NCBI GenBank assembly: GCA_963835215.1
Contig: CAWIES010000002.1
Coordinates: forward strand, 1,054,001 to 1,118,000
Origin: Roseiarcus sp963835215
Lineage (GTDB): Bacteria > Pseudomonadota > Alphaproteobacteria > Rhizobiales > Beijerinckiaceae
Direction: 5' to 3'
Length of the DNA: 64,000 bases
How positions within the stretch are numbered: position 1 is the stretch's first letter; the number at the start of each line of letters is the position of its first letter. A model generated the notes under the pieces. The model searched no databases and was not told the origin of the DNA. It saw only the letters and a list, made by a program, of their open reading frames with translations. Position numbers and translations under genes: made by a program. Positions 36,794 through 47,869 of this stretch are shown here, in pieces.

Positions 36794-38095
36794 TTAAGCC
36801 CCGGCAGTCGGTCGAAGCATATTGGGCGCATGGTTAGGCCGTCCGTCCGGCGTATTCAACATTCCCGTTGCGCGCGCATCCGCCCTCGGCGCCGGCTCCC
36901 GTCGACCGGCCAGAAATCGCGCAGCTTGCAGCGGCTCGGCCCATTCGAACGCGCCCTCTGGGTAGTGGCCGGCCCAGTCGCGATAGGGCGTCATGCGGGC
37001 GGGGACGCCGACGTAATTGGGGAACTGCGGCCCGTATTCGGCATTCGCCGACCAGTGCGTCGCCACCACCCGCTTTCCCAGCAGCAGGGCCTCGTAAATG
37101 CTGAGACCGAAACCCTCCGAGCGGTGCAGCGAAAGGTAGAGATCGCACGCCCGATGCAGCGCCGCGATCTCGTCGCCGGTCAGCTCCTCGCTCAGGAGGA
37201 GGATGTTGCCGGCCCCGCCGATCAACTCGCGCAGTTCGTCGAGCACGCGCGAGGTGCGCTTGCCAACCCGCAGCTTCATCACCAGCACCGCGTGCGGGTC
37301 GTCGCCGAAGGCTTGGCGCCAGGCGCGCACATGCGCCCAGGGATTCTTGCGCTCCGGGCAGGAGCGAATGTCCATGATCGCGAGCCCCATATAGGCGCCG
37401 GGGGCGACGCCGAGCCGCGCGCGCATGTCGATGCCGGCGTCGGGCGGGGGCGTGACTGCGTAAGGCACGACCGTCACCGGCAGCTTGAGCGCGCCGCGAA
37501 AAGCGCGCGCGCAGAACGCCGAGGGCGTCCAGACCTCGTGAACCAGGTCTTCGGCAAAGCGCCAGGCCTCGGGAAAAATCGGCGTCTCCCACACCCAGCG
37601 TCCGACCCGCCAGGCGTGGGCAATGTCGGCCGGGCGCAACAACTGGCAGATCGCGCCCAATGTGTCGGGCTGGCAGAGAAAATAGACGTTTTCGATTGGG
37701 CCTTCGAGGTCGAGGAGGCGCGGGGGCGCGCCCTTGAGATAGGGGCCGATGTCGATCGCCGTCACTTTTGTGTGCTTGGCCCGCAGCGGCTCGAGGTCGT
37801 AGGCGGCGGCGCGGCCAAGGCCGTGCGCGCCGGAGAACTCGCCCAGCACCAGCGCCGGCCCGCTCGTCGGGCGCGCGTTCGCGTCCCTAGCGAAGGCGAG
37901 CGTTTGGGCGACGCGCTCGCGCGCCCAGCGGCGGCGGCGCACCGGCAGGCGCAGGCGATACCAGATGTGCTTCGCCGTCCAGCGCCGCAGCAGCCAGCGC
38001 AGCGGCGTGCTCGCGGGCGCCGCGACCACGCTCGCCCGCTCCGCGGAATCGCGCAGCAGGTCCGCCGTCAAAGCTGGCTCAAACCGGTAGGCCAT
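36794..38095 (-). CDS. Glycosyltransferase (GT4-like)
   Basis: A 433-residue protein. The C-terminal GT-B nucleotide-binding half is clear: IMDIRSCPERKNPWAHVRAWRQAF, LLLSEELTGDEIAALHRACDLYLSLHRSEGFGLSIYEAL (E-x7-E-type motif) and GKRVVATHWSANAEYG. The N-terminal half has LVLGEFSGAHGLGRAAAYDL. The start MAYRFEPAL at 38095 has GAGGAAGG upstream; the frame continues upstream without family content. It lies 40 bp upstream of gmd on the same strand, so it may lead the same transcript. Confidence 0.82.
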   Translation of the reverse strand: MAYRFEPALTADLLRDSAERASVVAAPASTPLRWLLRRWTAKHIWYRLRLPVRRRRWARERVAQTLAFARDANARPTSGPALVLGEFSGAHGLGRAAAYDLEPLRAKHTKVTAIDIGPYLKGAPPRLLDLEGPIENVYFLCQPDTLGAICQLLRPADIAHAWRVGRWVWETPIFPEAWRFAEDLVHEVWTPSAFCARAFRGALKLPVTVVPYAVTPPPDAGIDMRARLGVAPGAYMGLAIMDIRSCPERKNPWAHVRAWRQAFGDDPHAVLVMKLRVGKRTSRVLDELRELIGGAGNILLLSEELTGDEIAALHRACDLYLSLHRSEGFGLSIYEALLLGKRVVATHWSANAEYGPQFPNYVGVPARMTPYRDWAGHYPEGAFEWAEPLQAARFLAGRREPAPRADARATGMLNTPDGRPNHAPNMLRPTAGA

Positions 38096-38354
38096 GCCTT
38101 CCTCTCTCGAGGGTTCGAAATCGGCCTCTACGCCGCGTCGAATCGCGCTCGCGTGAGGTTCAGGTCGCCTTGGCGACTCGCCATTGTCAAGCCGCCGGGC
38201 CATGCGCAACGCCGCCGCGCGATTGTGCAATGTTCCGCAGAACCGGCGCGGCCAAATCGACGTCCGCAAGCCTTGCTTGACAGGCGCCCGCATCGGCAAG
38301 ATGTAACCGGACGACGCGCGGACCCAGGCGCCTGCGCGCCAAACAGGGCTGGAG

Positions 38355-40169
<1,815 letters not shown>

Positions 40170-41456
40170 GCGCGCGCCGCTCTTGCAATCGTCTCGGCGC
40201 AGAAATCATCGAAGCCCGCGGCCACGCGCCGCACCTCGAACAGCTGCTCGACCCGCGCTCTGCCTTCGGCGGCGAGCCGGACGCGCAGGGGTTCGTCGAC
40301 GATCAGCGCCTCCACCGCCGCGGCGAGCCGCTCCGGTTCGACTGCGGACACGTAGATCGCCGCCTCGCCGCTGATCTCGCGCAATCCGCCGCTGCCCGAC
40401 GAGACGACGGCGGCGCCGCCGACATGGGCCTCCAGACACGTGCGCCCAAACGGCTCGCGCCAGACCGAGGGCGCCAGCGCGATCGCCGCCGCTTCGTTGA
40501 GCGCTTTGACCTCGGCGAAGGGCGCGCCGACCAGTAGGCGCGCGCGCGGCCCAAGCGGCGCCAGCGTATCCTTCAGCGCCGCGAAATAATCGGGAAATTG
40601 CTCCGGCTCGGAGACGACAAAGGTCGTCGTCCATTCGGGGTGGCGCGGCAGGACGCCGGCGAGCGCGCGCGCCGCCTCGAGCAGGCCCTTCTCGGGGGTG
40701 ACGCGGCCGACGACGAGCGCCATCTTTTCGCGTTGCTCGCGCGGCCGCCAGGCGGCGACGTCAACGCCGTTGGGCGTGACGCGACGCGGCGTCGTCACGT
40801 CCGGCCAATCGCGCTCGAAATCCGCGAGCACCGTCTCGCTGACGAATGTCAGGCCGCCGAGCGCGTTGAGTTGCCGCGTGCGCCGCCAACGCGAGGCGAT
40901 GCGCGCCAAGGGCAGACCGCGCGAGGGCCGCAGGAAATTGTGCTTCTGCAAGATGACGGGGAAAGACATGCGCGCCCGCATGGCGTTCGCCGACGGCAGG
41001 TGTTGCTGAACGATGACCACTGAGGGCTGGAGTTCGCGCGCCAGAGCCGCGACCAGCCGCGCGCGGCGCAGCGTCTTCGCCAAGGTGAAGCGGGGCAGCT
41101 CGTGGAACGCCGCCGCCGGCAAAGCGCGCTCGGCCGCCTCGGCGACCACTTCGACGCGGAAGCGGCTGTGCGCCGCCAACTCATAGACGAAGAGATCGAT
41201 CGACGTGGCGGAGACCTGCGAGTAGCGCATGCCGCGCGGCAGGACTTGCAGGATCCGCCTCGGCTCGTCGCGTAAATCCGCGCCCTGGAGCGTTCTCAAT
41301 CGCCGAAGCCCCGATTCGCCAGTGAACCGCCGATCGTCGCGGCGATCGTCGCCGCGCTGACGAGGCTTGACCTAGCGGGGGGGCTCGCCAATTGTCAATT
41401 CGAGGGCTCTCGCGCTTGGTCGCCTGCGCGGAGCCGACTCCGGACGGACACCGAGC

Positions 41457-42371
41457 TTGCACGCTGCTCATCCACCACGCGATCGCTCGCTTGGCCCAAA
41501 CGCGGACTTGCAATTCGCGCGGCCAGAGAAGGCGCTGCGCATCTACCTGTTGCGCTCGCTGCTCGCGCCGGTGACGTCGGCGCGCTGGACCCGGTTCATT
41601 CGCTCCCTTCACGCCGTGTTGGGCGTCGCGCCGCCGGTCGCCCGCGTTCTGGGCAAGCCGGTGCGCGCCTATGTCCACCGGGCCTTTTCCCCGCGCCGCC
41701 GGCTGGCGCTGCTGCTCGAGCACTACCGTTGGCTGCAATCGCTGCTCTCGCGCGAATTTGTCGCGAGGATCTGCGCCGGGGAGACTTTCACCCTCGCGAC
41801 GTTGCGCGGCCGCAGCGGCGAGGAATACGGGATTTTCCTGGCCGCTTCGGTCATCGCGCTGACGCAGCGCGAAGGCGAACTGGCGTTCTACTTCGCCAAG
41901 GGGCAGGGGGGAGAAAAGCTCTGCCGCATTTCGATTTGCTTTGCCGAGGTCGACGGCGATCTCGCGATTGTCGTTGGCGGCATTCAAGGGCCCCAAAGCG
42001 TCCATAAGCGCGAGATCATTTCCGCAACCCGCGATCTCCATGGCCTGCGCCCGAAGGACGCGACGTTTCTCGCGGTGCGGGCGTTTGCGCAAGCGTTGCG
42101 GCTTCAGGTCGTCCATGCGGTTAGCGACGCCAATCATGTCCTTGGTCGCCTGCAGGACAGGACCAAGCACTCGCGTTACGACGCCTATTGGCTGGAGCGG
42201 GGCGGCGTCGCTGGCGGCCCTTACGGCTTCGCCTTCGGCCCGCTGGCGCCGGTCGCCGCGGGTATCGAGCGGCGCGATGCGGTCAAGATCGCCATCCTGG
42301 AGAGCGTGAGCGCGTTCGTGCGCGAGCGCCTCGCCGCGACGAACGCTACGCGCGGGACCACAATCGCGTGA
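41457..42371 (+). CDS. DUF535 (VirK/YbjX) family protein
   Basis: A 304-residue protein with the DUF535 core: LLEHYRWLQSLLSREFVARI, GEEYGIFLAASVIALTQREGELAFYF, VVGGIQGPQSVHKREIISATRDLHGLRPKDATF, and VHAVSDANHVLGR near the end. VirK of Shigella and YbjX of E. coli are envelope-linked members whose biochemical role is unclear. The start TTG at 41457 is uncertain; a later TTG at 41508 is possible. The 3' end overlaps the convergent TMEM175-like gene by 26 bp. Confidence 0.8.
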   Translation: MHAAHPPRDRSLGPNADLQFARPEKALRIYLLRSLLAPVTSARWTRFIRSLHAVLGVAPPVARVLGKPVRAYVHRAFSPRRRLALLLEHYRWLQSLLSREFVARICAGETFTLATLRGRSGEEYGIFLAASVIALTQREGELAFYFAKGQGGEKLCRISICFAEVDGDLAIVVGGIQGPQSVHKREIISATRDLHGLRPKDATFLAVRAFAQALRLQVVHAVSDANHVLGRLQDRTKHSRYDAYWLERGGVAGGPYGFAFGPLAPVAAGIERRDAVKIAILESVSAFVRERLAATNATRGTTIA

Positions 42372-42924
42372 GGAGGGGGATGAAGAAGTTGAGCGCGAGC
42401 GCCCAAACCGCAAGTTGCGGCGCGACGAAACTCACGGCGATCGCGACGACGGCGGAGACCAGCAATGCCGACATCCCGGCAATGCGTTCGCGCCGCCTGT
42501 GCTCTCCCAGCTCGTGAGTGTCGCCAGCAAGTAGGAACGACACGAAGCTCAGCGACGTTATGTTGGCGACATAGAGCCAGATCGCCGCGGGAATATTGAG
42601 GAATCGCCCCAAGACGATGGTCGTGAACGGCGTGCAGGTGACGAGAAAGAGCAGAAGCAGCCACAATTGAACGTAGCCCCGCCCATACAAGTGCGGCTCG
42701 CCTTTTGTGCGCTCCTCCGCTTCCCATTGCCAACGGATGCCGAGGACGTAAAAGCTCAGCGCGTAGGGAAAGAACTTAGGACCAAGCTCGACCAGGCCAT
42801 GCAGGAGCTCGCTTGACGTCTGGGGATGGAAATCCTCGGGTAGCCGGATATCGAGCACCAGCAACGTCATCGCCACGCCGAAAATGCCGTCGCCCAGCGC
42901 GTCCAGTCGACTCCGCGAATGCAT
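42346..42924 (-). CDS. TMEM175-family (DUF1211) potassium channel-like protein
   Basis: A 192-residue membrane protein. The N terminus RLDALGDGIFGVAMTLLVLDIRLPE matches the TMEM175 FSDGVFAIAMTLLVLDI signature on the pore-lining first helix. Later hydrophobic segments FFPYALSFYVLGIRW, LWLLLLFLVTCTPFTTIVLG, IWLYVANITSLSFVSFLLAG and the pair near 150-185 give about six helices. Bacterial members conduct potassium. It is a single gene between the glycan and flagellar regions with no obvious link to either. Confidence 0.85.
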   Translation of the reverse strand: MHSRSRLDALGDGIFGVAMTLLVLDIRLPEDFHPQTSSELLHGLVELGPKFFPYALSFYVLGIRWQWEAEERTKGEPHLYGRGYVQLWLLLLFLVTCTPFTTIVLGRFLNIPAAIWLYVANITSLSFVSFLLAGDTHELGEHRRRERIAGMSALLVSAVVAIAVSFVAPQLAVWALALNFFIPLLTRLWSRA

Positions 42925-43047
42925 GGCTTCCCCCGAGGCCAGACTCTTCCCGCGCGCCGGCGAGCCCGCGCCGCCAACCCGCGCCAGAAATACGGTCTTC
43001 CCGACGGCCGCGCAACGCGAGCGGCGCGCGGTCGGCAGGCCGAATGG

Positions 43048-43062
43048 TTAAAGCTTTGGTAA
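43048..43062. promoter_or_regulatory. Near-consensus CtrA box
   Basis: TTAA (43048-43051), seven bases, GTAA (43059-43062) followed by C: one mismatch to TTAA-N7-TTAAC. It lies about 90 bp before the DUF1217 flagellar gene. CtrA control of flagellar genes is usual in this class. Confidence 0.4.
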
Positions 43063-43150
43063 CCAATTCGCGCCAAGCATGGGGCGAGGGCGTCGCCTCT
43101 GGCGAGCGGCGTCGAAGAATCGCGCCTTTCGATCGCCATGGGGACGTGTG

Positions 43151-44008
43151 GTGTCGACGACCACTTCGACATATCTGTCGATCGAAAACAATCTGCCGCG
43201 CTACCAGGCCATGGTCTCGAGCGAGCCGGCGGTGAAGACCGCGACTGCCTATTACGCAGCCAACATCGGCAGCGTCACTTCGATCAGCGACCTGGTCAAC
43301 AACTATCGCCTGCTCTCCTACGCGCTGACCTCCTATGGGCTGGGCGACCAGGTGAACAACAAGGCGCTGGTCACCAAGGTGCTGGAGGGCGGCGTCACCA
43401 GCCCCCACGCGCTGGCCAACACGCTGAGCAACGCCAACTGGGCGAAGTTCGCCGCCGCCTTCAATTTCGTCGGCAGCGGCGCCAGCTCGATCTCGACCCC
43501 CACCGCCGTCAGCACGACCGAGAGCGACTACGTCGAGCAGAAACTGGAATCCGACGAGGGCCAGCAGGATCCGGGCGTACAACTCGCGCTTTATTTCCAG
43601 CGCGTCGCGCCGACCATCTCCAGCGCCTACAATGTCCTGGGCGACGAGAACCTGCTCGATGCGTTCCAGACGACCTTCGGCGTGAAGCTCAACACCAACG
43701 GCAGCATCGACGCCAACGCCGCGATCGTCAACCGCGTGATGCCGATGTCGGACCTGACCGACCCGACCAAGCTCAAACAGCTCACCGAGCGCTTCACGGC
43801 GGAATATACGCTCGATTACGGCCCAGGCGGCGTCGACGCCTCGTCGCCGCTCACGGTGGAGACGGGCGGCGTGGCGACGACCAACACCGACGCCGCGACT
43901 TCGATAATGAGCGGCATTATCAGCGGCAACTCCTCCAATGGCGGCGGCGCCAATCTACTGGGCAATGCGCTGCTGTCGGCGGTGCAGAACCTGCCGTTCG
44001 GCGGCTGA
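43151..44008 (+). CDS. DUF1217 flagellar-cluster protein
   Basis: A 285-residue protein. The region TYLSIENNLPRYQAMVSSEP, YYAANIGSVTSISDLVNNYRLLSYALTSYGL and VKKVL-type blocks match DUF1217, a family almost always encoded among flagellar genes of Alphaproteobacteria and sometimes duplicated within the protein. The tail is Ser/Gly/Thr-rich. The start is GTG at 43151 or 43148; an ATG at 43079 adds an arginine-rich leader without family likeness. No signal peptide is seen, which fits export by the flagellar apparatus or a cytoplasmic role (inference). Confidence 0.78.
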   Translation: MSTTTSTYLSIENNLPRYQAMVSSEPAVKTATAYYAANIGSVTSISDLVNNYRLLSYALTSYGLGDQVNNKALVTKVLEGGVTSPHALANTLSNANWAKFAAAFNFVGSGASSISTPTAVSTTESDYVEQKLESDEGQQDPGVQLALYFQRVAPTISSAYNVLGDENLLDAFQTTFGVKLNTNGSIDANAAIVNRVMPMSDLTDPTKLKQLTERFTAEYTLDYGPGGVDASSPLTVETGGVATTNTDAATSIMSGIISGNSSNGGGANLLGNALLSAVQNLPFGG

Positions 44009-44108
44009 GCCGCGCAATCTTTTTGGACGCAAGTCTCGGGCAAGCGTGGCGCGCTTTGTTGCGCCATCGCCGTCGCGGAACTGGCCGCGGCGCGCCGGAC
44101 GCTTCGAT

Positions 44109-46124
44109 TTGAGTTTTCGATCATCCGCGGGCGCCCCTTCCCGTCAAGTCGCGCCCGCCCCGGCGCAGAGCGATCCGAGCGGCCTCGAAACGCTCTACGC
44201 GCGCGGCGTCGCTTTGTGGAACGGCGGCCGGCGCCAGGAGGCGATCGCAGCCCTCGACGCCGCGCTGCGCAAGAATCCGGAGTTTCCCGACGCCCTGTGC
44301 ATGGGCGGCTACATTCTCCAACAGTCCGGCAAGCGCGAGGCGGCGCTCCAATTCTATCGCCGCGCCCTGACCTTGAAGGTCGACCTGCCCGACGGCTGGT
44401 CTAACGTCGGTAAGCTGCTGTTTGAGCTGGACCGTTTTTCCGAGGCGCTCGACGCCTTCGACGCGGCGCTGGCGCTGCGGCCGCGCGACGCCGATCTATG
44501 GAACAGCCGTTCGGGGGCGCTGCGCAAGCTCGGCCTTCTCGACGAATCGGACGCGGCGGCGCGCACGGCGCTGGAGCTGCGGCCAAAGTTCGCCGAAGCG
44601 GCGCTGAACCTCGGCACGGCGCTGCTCAAGCGCGATCGGATGGAAGAGGCGCTCGAGGCCTATCAGCGGGCGAGCGCCACCCAGGCGAACTACGCCGACG
44701 CGCTCAATGGGCAGGGGCTGGCGCTGCGGGCGCTCGGCCGACTCGAAGAGGCGCGGACGGCGTTCGTCGCCGCCGAGCGGCTCGGCAGCCGCGAGGCGAT
44801 CAGCGGCAAGGGCTGTCTCGATCTGACGCTCGGCGATTTTGAACCCGGCTGGAACGGCTACGAAGCGCGCTGGGTTGCGGGAAAGTCGCTCGCCGAGGCG
44901 CTGGGCGTGCGCTATCCCAAGTGGCGCGGTCTCGGGCGCAAGGGCGAGCGCGTCCTGGTGATGAACGACCACGCTTTGGGCGACACGATCCAGTTCTGCC
45001 GCTATCTGCCGATGATGGCCGCCGCCGGCGTGCAGCCGACGTTCCTGTGCCCACCGCGACTGTTTGGTCTTTTGTCGCCGCTGCCGGGCGTTCGGCTGCT
45101 TGCCGAGCCGCCGCAGGGCGAGACATTCGACGCCCAGATCGCTCTCAGCAGCCTGCCGCGCGCCTTCGCGACCCGGCTCGACAGCGTGCCGGCGCTTGTT
45201 CCTTATCTGACCGCCCAGCCCGAACGGGTGCGCAAATGGGCGGCGCGCATCGGCTCCGACGGCTTCAAGATCGGCGTCGTCTGGCAGGGCAACCCCAACC
45301 CGGAAGCCGACATGGCGCGCTCCGCGCCGCTCGCCGCTTTCGCGCCGCTGGCCGCGACGCCCGGCGTGCGGCTGATCGCGCTACAGGTCGGTTTCGGCGT
45401 CGAGCAGCTCGCCAGCCTGCCGGCCGGCATGCGGGTCGAAACGCTCGGGTCCGACTTCGACGCCGGCCCGGACGCCTTCCTCGACACCGCGGCGGCGATG
45501 AGCCAGCTTGATCTCATCGTCACCTGCGACACGTCGATCGCGCATCTCGCCGGCGCGCTGGCGCGTCCAGCCTGGGTGGCGCTGAAGAAAGACGCCGAAT
45601 GGCGTTGGCTGCGCGATCGCGACGATTCGCCGTGGTATCCGAGCCTGCGTCTGTTCCGGCAACGCCAACGCGGCGAATGGAGCGACGTGTTCGCCGCCAT
45701 GGCGCGAGAGCTTGCGCGCTTGGCGCCAGCATCCGCGGGATCGCGGATGATCGCAATTCCCGGCGCGATTGGCGAGTTGATCGACAAAATCACCATCCTC
45801 GAAATCAAGGCGCGCAAGATCGAGGATGGCGAAAAGGCGCGCAACGTGGGCCGCGAGCTGGCGCTGCTGCAGGCCAATCAACGCGAGGTCCGCCTCGATG
45901 AGACGCGCCTGGCGCCGCTGAAGGCCGAGCTCGTCGCTGTCAACGAGAAGCTATGGAACGTCGAGGACGACATCCGCTTGTGCGAGAAGGCCGGAGACTT
46001 TGGCGCGCGCTTCGTCGCGCTGGCGCGGGCGGTCTATGTCACCAACGACCGCCGCGCGGCGATCAAGCGCGAGATCAACACCCTGTTCAACTCGGCGATC
46101 GTCGAGGAAAAGCACTACGCCTGA
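44109..46124 (+). CDS. TPR-glycosyltransferase with DUF6165-like C terminus (FlmG-like)
   Basis: A 671-residue three-part protein. Residues ~20-230 hold six TPR-like repeats (for example DALCMGGYILQQSGKREAALQFYRRAL, ADALNGQGLALRALGRLEEA). Residues ~250-555 are a GT-B domain with VLVMNDHALGDTIQFCRYLP, GVVWQGNPNPEADMARS and CDTSIAHLAGALARPAWVAL. The last ~110 residues, from IAIPGAIGELIDKITILEIKA to TNDRRAAIKREINTLF, look like DUF6165. TPR plus GT-B is the layout of FlmG, which glycosylates Caulobacter flagellin after binding it through its TPRs. The location near flagellin supports such a role (inference). The TTG start at 44109 is tentative. Confidence 0.75.
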   Translation: MSFRSSAGAPSRQVAPAPAQSDPSGLETLYARGVALWNGGRRQEAIAALDAALRKNPEFPDALCMGGYILQQSGKREAALQFYRRALTLKVDLPDGWSNVGKLLFELDRFSEALDAFDAALALRPRDADLWNSRSGALRKLGLLDESDAAARTALELRPKFAEAALNLGTALLKRDRMEEALEAYQRASATQANYADALNGQGLALRALGRLEEARTAFVAAERLGSREAISGKGCLDLTLGDFEPGWNGYEARWVAGKSLAEALGVRYPKWRGLGRKGERVLVMNDHALGDTIQFCRYLPMMAAAGVQPTFLCPPRLFGLLSPLPGVRLLAEPPQGETFDAQIALSSLPRAFATRLDSVPALVPYLTAQPERVRKWAARIGSDGFKIGVVWQGNPNPEADMARSAPLAAFAPLAATPGVRLIALQVGFGVEQLASLPAGMRVETLGSDFDAGPDAFLDTAAAMSQLDLIVTCDTSIAHLAGALARPAWVALKKDAEWRWLRDRDDSPWYPSLRLFRQRQRGEWSDVFAAMARELARLAPASAGSRMIAIPGAIGELIDKITILEIKARKIEDGEKARNVGRELALLQANQREVRLDETRLAPLKAELVAVNEKLWNVEDDIRLCEKAGDFGARFVALARAVYVTNDRRAAIKREINTLFNSAIVEEKHYA

Positions 46125-46142
46125 GCACGGCGCGATCCCGCC

Positions 46143-46598
46143 TCAGTCGCGCATGGCGTAGTAGCGTCGGCCGAGCGCCGCCCGGTCGCCGGGCTTGAGC
46201 GGGGCCGAGCCGTAGCCGGAGAAACGCGCGCCGAGCGTCGCCCCGCGCCGCCACACCGTCGCCACCGATTCGATCGCGCCGGTCTCGTCGTCATGGACGC
46301 GGAACTGCGCGGGCAGGCCGACATCGCGCCCGAGCAACAGGCGAACCCCCGTCGCCGAACGGTCATAGATGAGGCACTCGCAGACGAAGGCGTTGCCGGC
46401 GTCGAGAACTTTGCCCGACCGCATACGCGTGCGCCGCCGGCCGGCCGCGCGCGATTCGCGCCCCTCGGTCGGGCGCGCGGGTTCTCGCGCCGGCTCGACG
46501 ACGCAATAGGCGACCCGGCCGCGTTGCGCCAGCGCCCGCGCCTGATTGAGATCGCCGCCGCGTAGCGGCTCGCGCACGCCCTCGAGAACATCGCCCAT
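46143..46598 (-). CDS. PilZ-domain protein
   Basis: A 151-residue protein whose C-terminal ~95 residues are a PilZ domain: the Arg cluster RRRTRMRSGK (RxxxR), the DRSATGVRLLL motif (D-x-S-x-x-G), and VATVWRRGATLGARFSGYG. These bind cyclic di-GMP. The first ~50 residues are of unknown type. It sits between the TPR-glycosyltransferase and ftcR genes, divergent from ftcR, so a role in adjusting motility or glycan output to cyclic di-GMP is plausible. Confidence 0.75.
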   Translation of the reverse strand: MGDVLEGVREPLRGGDLNQARALAQRGRVAYCVVEPAREPARPTEGRESRAAGRRRTRMRSGKVLDAGNAFVCECLIYDRSATGVRLLLGRDVGLPAQFRVHDDETGAIESVATVWRRGATLGARFSGYGSAPLKPGDRAALGRRYYAMRD

Positions 46599-47027
46599 TT
46601 CGTTGCATTCCCTCGCGTCACGCAGGACGTCGTTCCGGTGACGCTAGTCCCCGCGCGTTGCGAATTGGTTGCCGCGGCGCCGGCCACGAACGCTACGTAA
46701 GTCGGTTCGATCGGCGCAGGCGCCAAATCCCTAATCAAGCGAAGACACAGTTAAGGGGTTGTTAACCATGTGGCCCTTAGCTTTTCCCTATGGGAACTGG
46801 TGCAACGTTCGGCGATTCGGGAACCGCCGCCGTCGCAACGGAAGTTCGAGGGGAACTGCAAAGAGCGCTGAGTTAAGCGGCAGGGGCATAAGCAAAAGCG
46901 CTCTGGAACTCCACGTCATGTATTGCCGATTTGTCGAGCCCGTTCGCTCGAGCGCCGTCGTGTGCGCGTCTCACGTGAGTATCGTTTGGTCCAGTGCGTA
47001 GACCCAAAGATCTTGCGGGGCAAATTC
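46599..47027. other. Intergenic region upstream of ftcR (429 bp)
   Basis: Lies between the divergent PilZ and ftcR genes. It contains a perfect CtrA box at 46751-46765 and should hold both promoters. A 240-bp open frame here (46759-47001) has no recognisable protein and overlaps the box, so it is not called. The ftcR leader is long, about 260 bp from the box to the start. Confidence 0.55.
46751..46765. promoter_or_regulatory. CtrA box TTAA-N7-TTAA upstream of ftcR
   Basis: TTAA (46751-46754), seven bases, TTAA (46762-46765) then CC: perfect match to the CtrA consensus TTAA-N7-TTAAC. CtrA activates ftcR in Brucella, so this site fits a CtrA to FtcR to flagella cascade. Confidence 0.75.
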
Positions 47028-47700
47028 ATGTATATCATTGTCGATGATCGCAATCTCGTGGCCGGCGGTTACGCGTCCGGGTTCGATCGGGAAGGCGTTT
47101 CGACCGCGGGGATCGACCCTTCTGAATTCAAGGACTGGATCGGCAAGATCAGCGATGGCGATATGCGCGCGGTCGAGGCCTTCCTGATCGGCGACTGCAC
47201 CAATCGCGAGGTGCTTCCGCGCCTCATCCGCGAGCGCTCGACCGCTCCGGTGCTGTGCCTCAACGATCGCCAGTCGCTCGACGAGACGCTCGGTCTGTTC
47301 GCCGCCGGCGTTGACGACGTGCTGCGCAAACCGGTGCATGTACGCGAAATCCTCGCCCGGGTCGGCGCGATCAATCGCCGCGCGCTCGGCGAGCAGGGCC
47401 ACGTGACGATCGGCGATTTGTGCGTCTACCTCGACGGACGGGAGCCGGAGGTCAAGGACGTGCCGCTGCCGCTGCCGCGGCGCGAGTGCCGCATCCTCGA
47501 ATATCTCGTGCGCAATCGCGGCCGGCGCGTCACCAAGACGCAGATCTTCAACGCCGTCTACGGCCTGTTCGACGAGAACGTCGACGAAAACGTGGTCGAG
47601 AGCCACATCAGCAAGCTGCGCAAGAAGCTCAAGCACCGCCTCGGTTACGACCCGATCGAATTCGAAGCGCTATCTCGGCTACTGCATCGAAAAGCGCTGA
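47028..47700 (+). CDS. ftcR: Flagellar transcriptional regulator FtcR (C-terminal +1 frameshift)
   Basis: An OmpR-type response regulator that switches on flagellar genes in Rhizobiales (Rem in Sinorhizobium). Receiver: MYIIVDDRNLVAGGY, AFLIGDCTNREVLP, and GVDDVLRKPVHVREILARVGAI, which is near-identical to known FtcR. DNA-binding winged helix: PLPRRECRILEYLVRNRGRRVTKTQIFNAVYG and ENVVESHISKLRKKLKHRLGYDPI. An extra A at 47659-47660 makes GAATTC where GATTC is expected; without it the end reads DSKRYLGYCIEKR and stops at 47700 (223 residues). As given, the frame runs on to 47789 with a foreign tail. Confidence 0.9.
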
Positions 47701-47869
47701 GCGAGCGCCTCGCGCTATTTTTTCTTTTCGCGCCCGCCGGATTCGCTCCGGCGGGCGTCGCATTTCTGGCTGGTCGCGCCGCTCGATGAGGTGCTCCTGC
47801 GCGTAATGTCCGCGCAAGCTCCCTCGTCGAAACTGGCGCAAGACGTCGACTAGCCAAGCCAGGTCCAGT

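Noticed and set aside
46759..47001. 80-residue open frame upstream of ftcR
   Set aside because: It covers the promoter region next to the CtrA box, has no ribosome site and no recognisable content.
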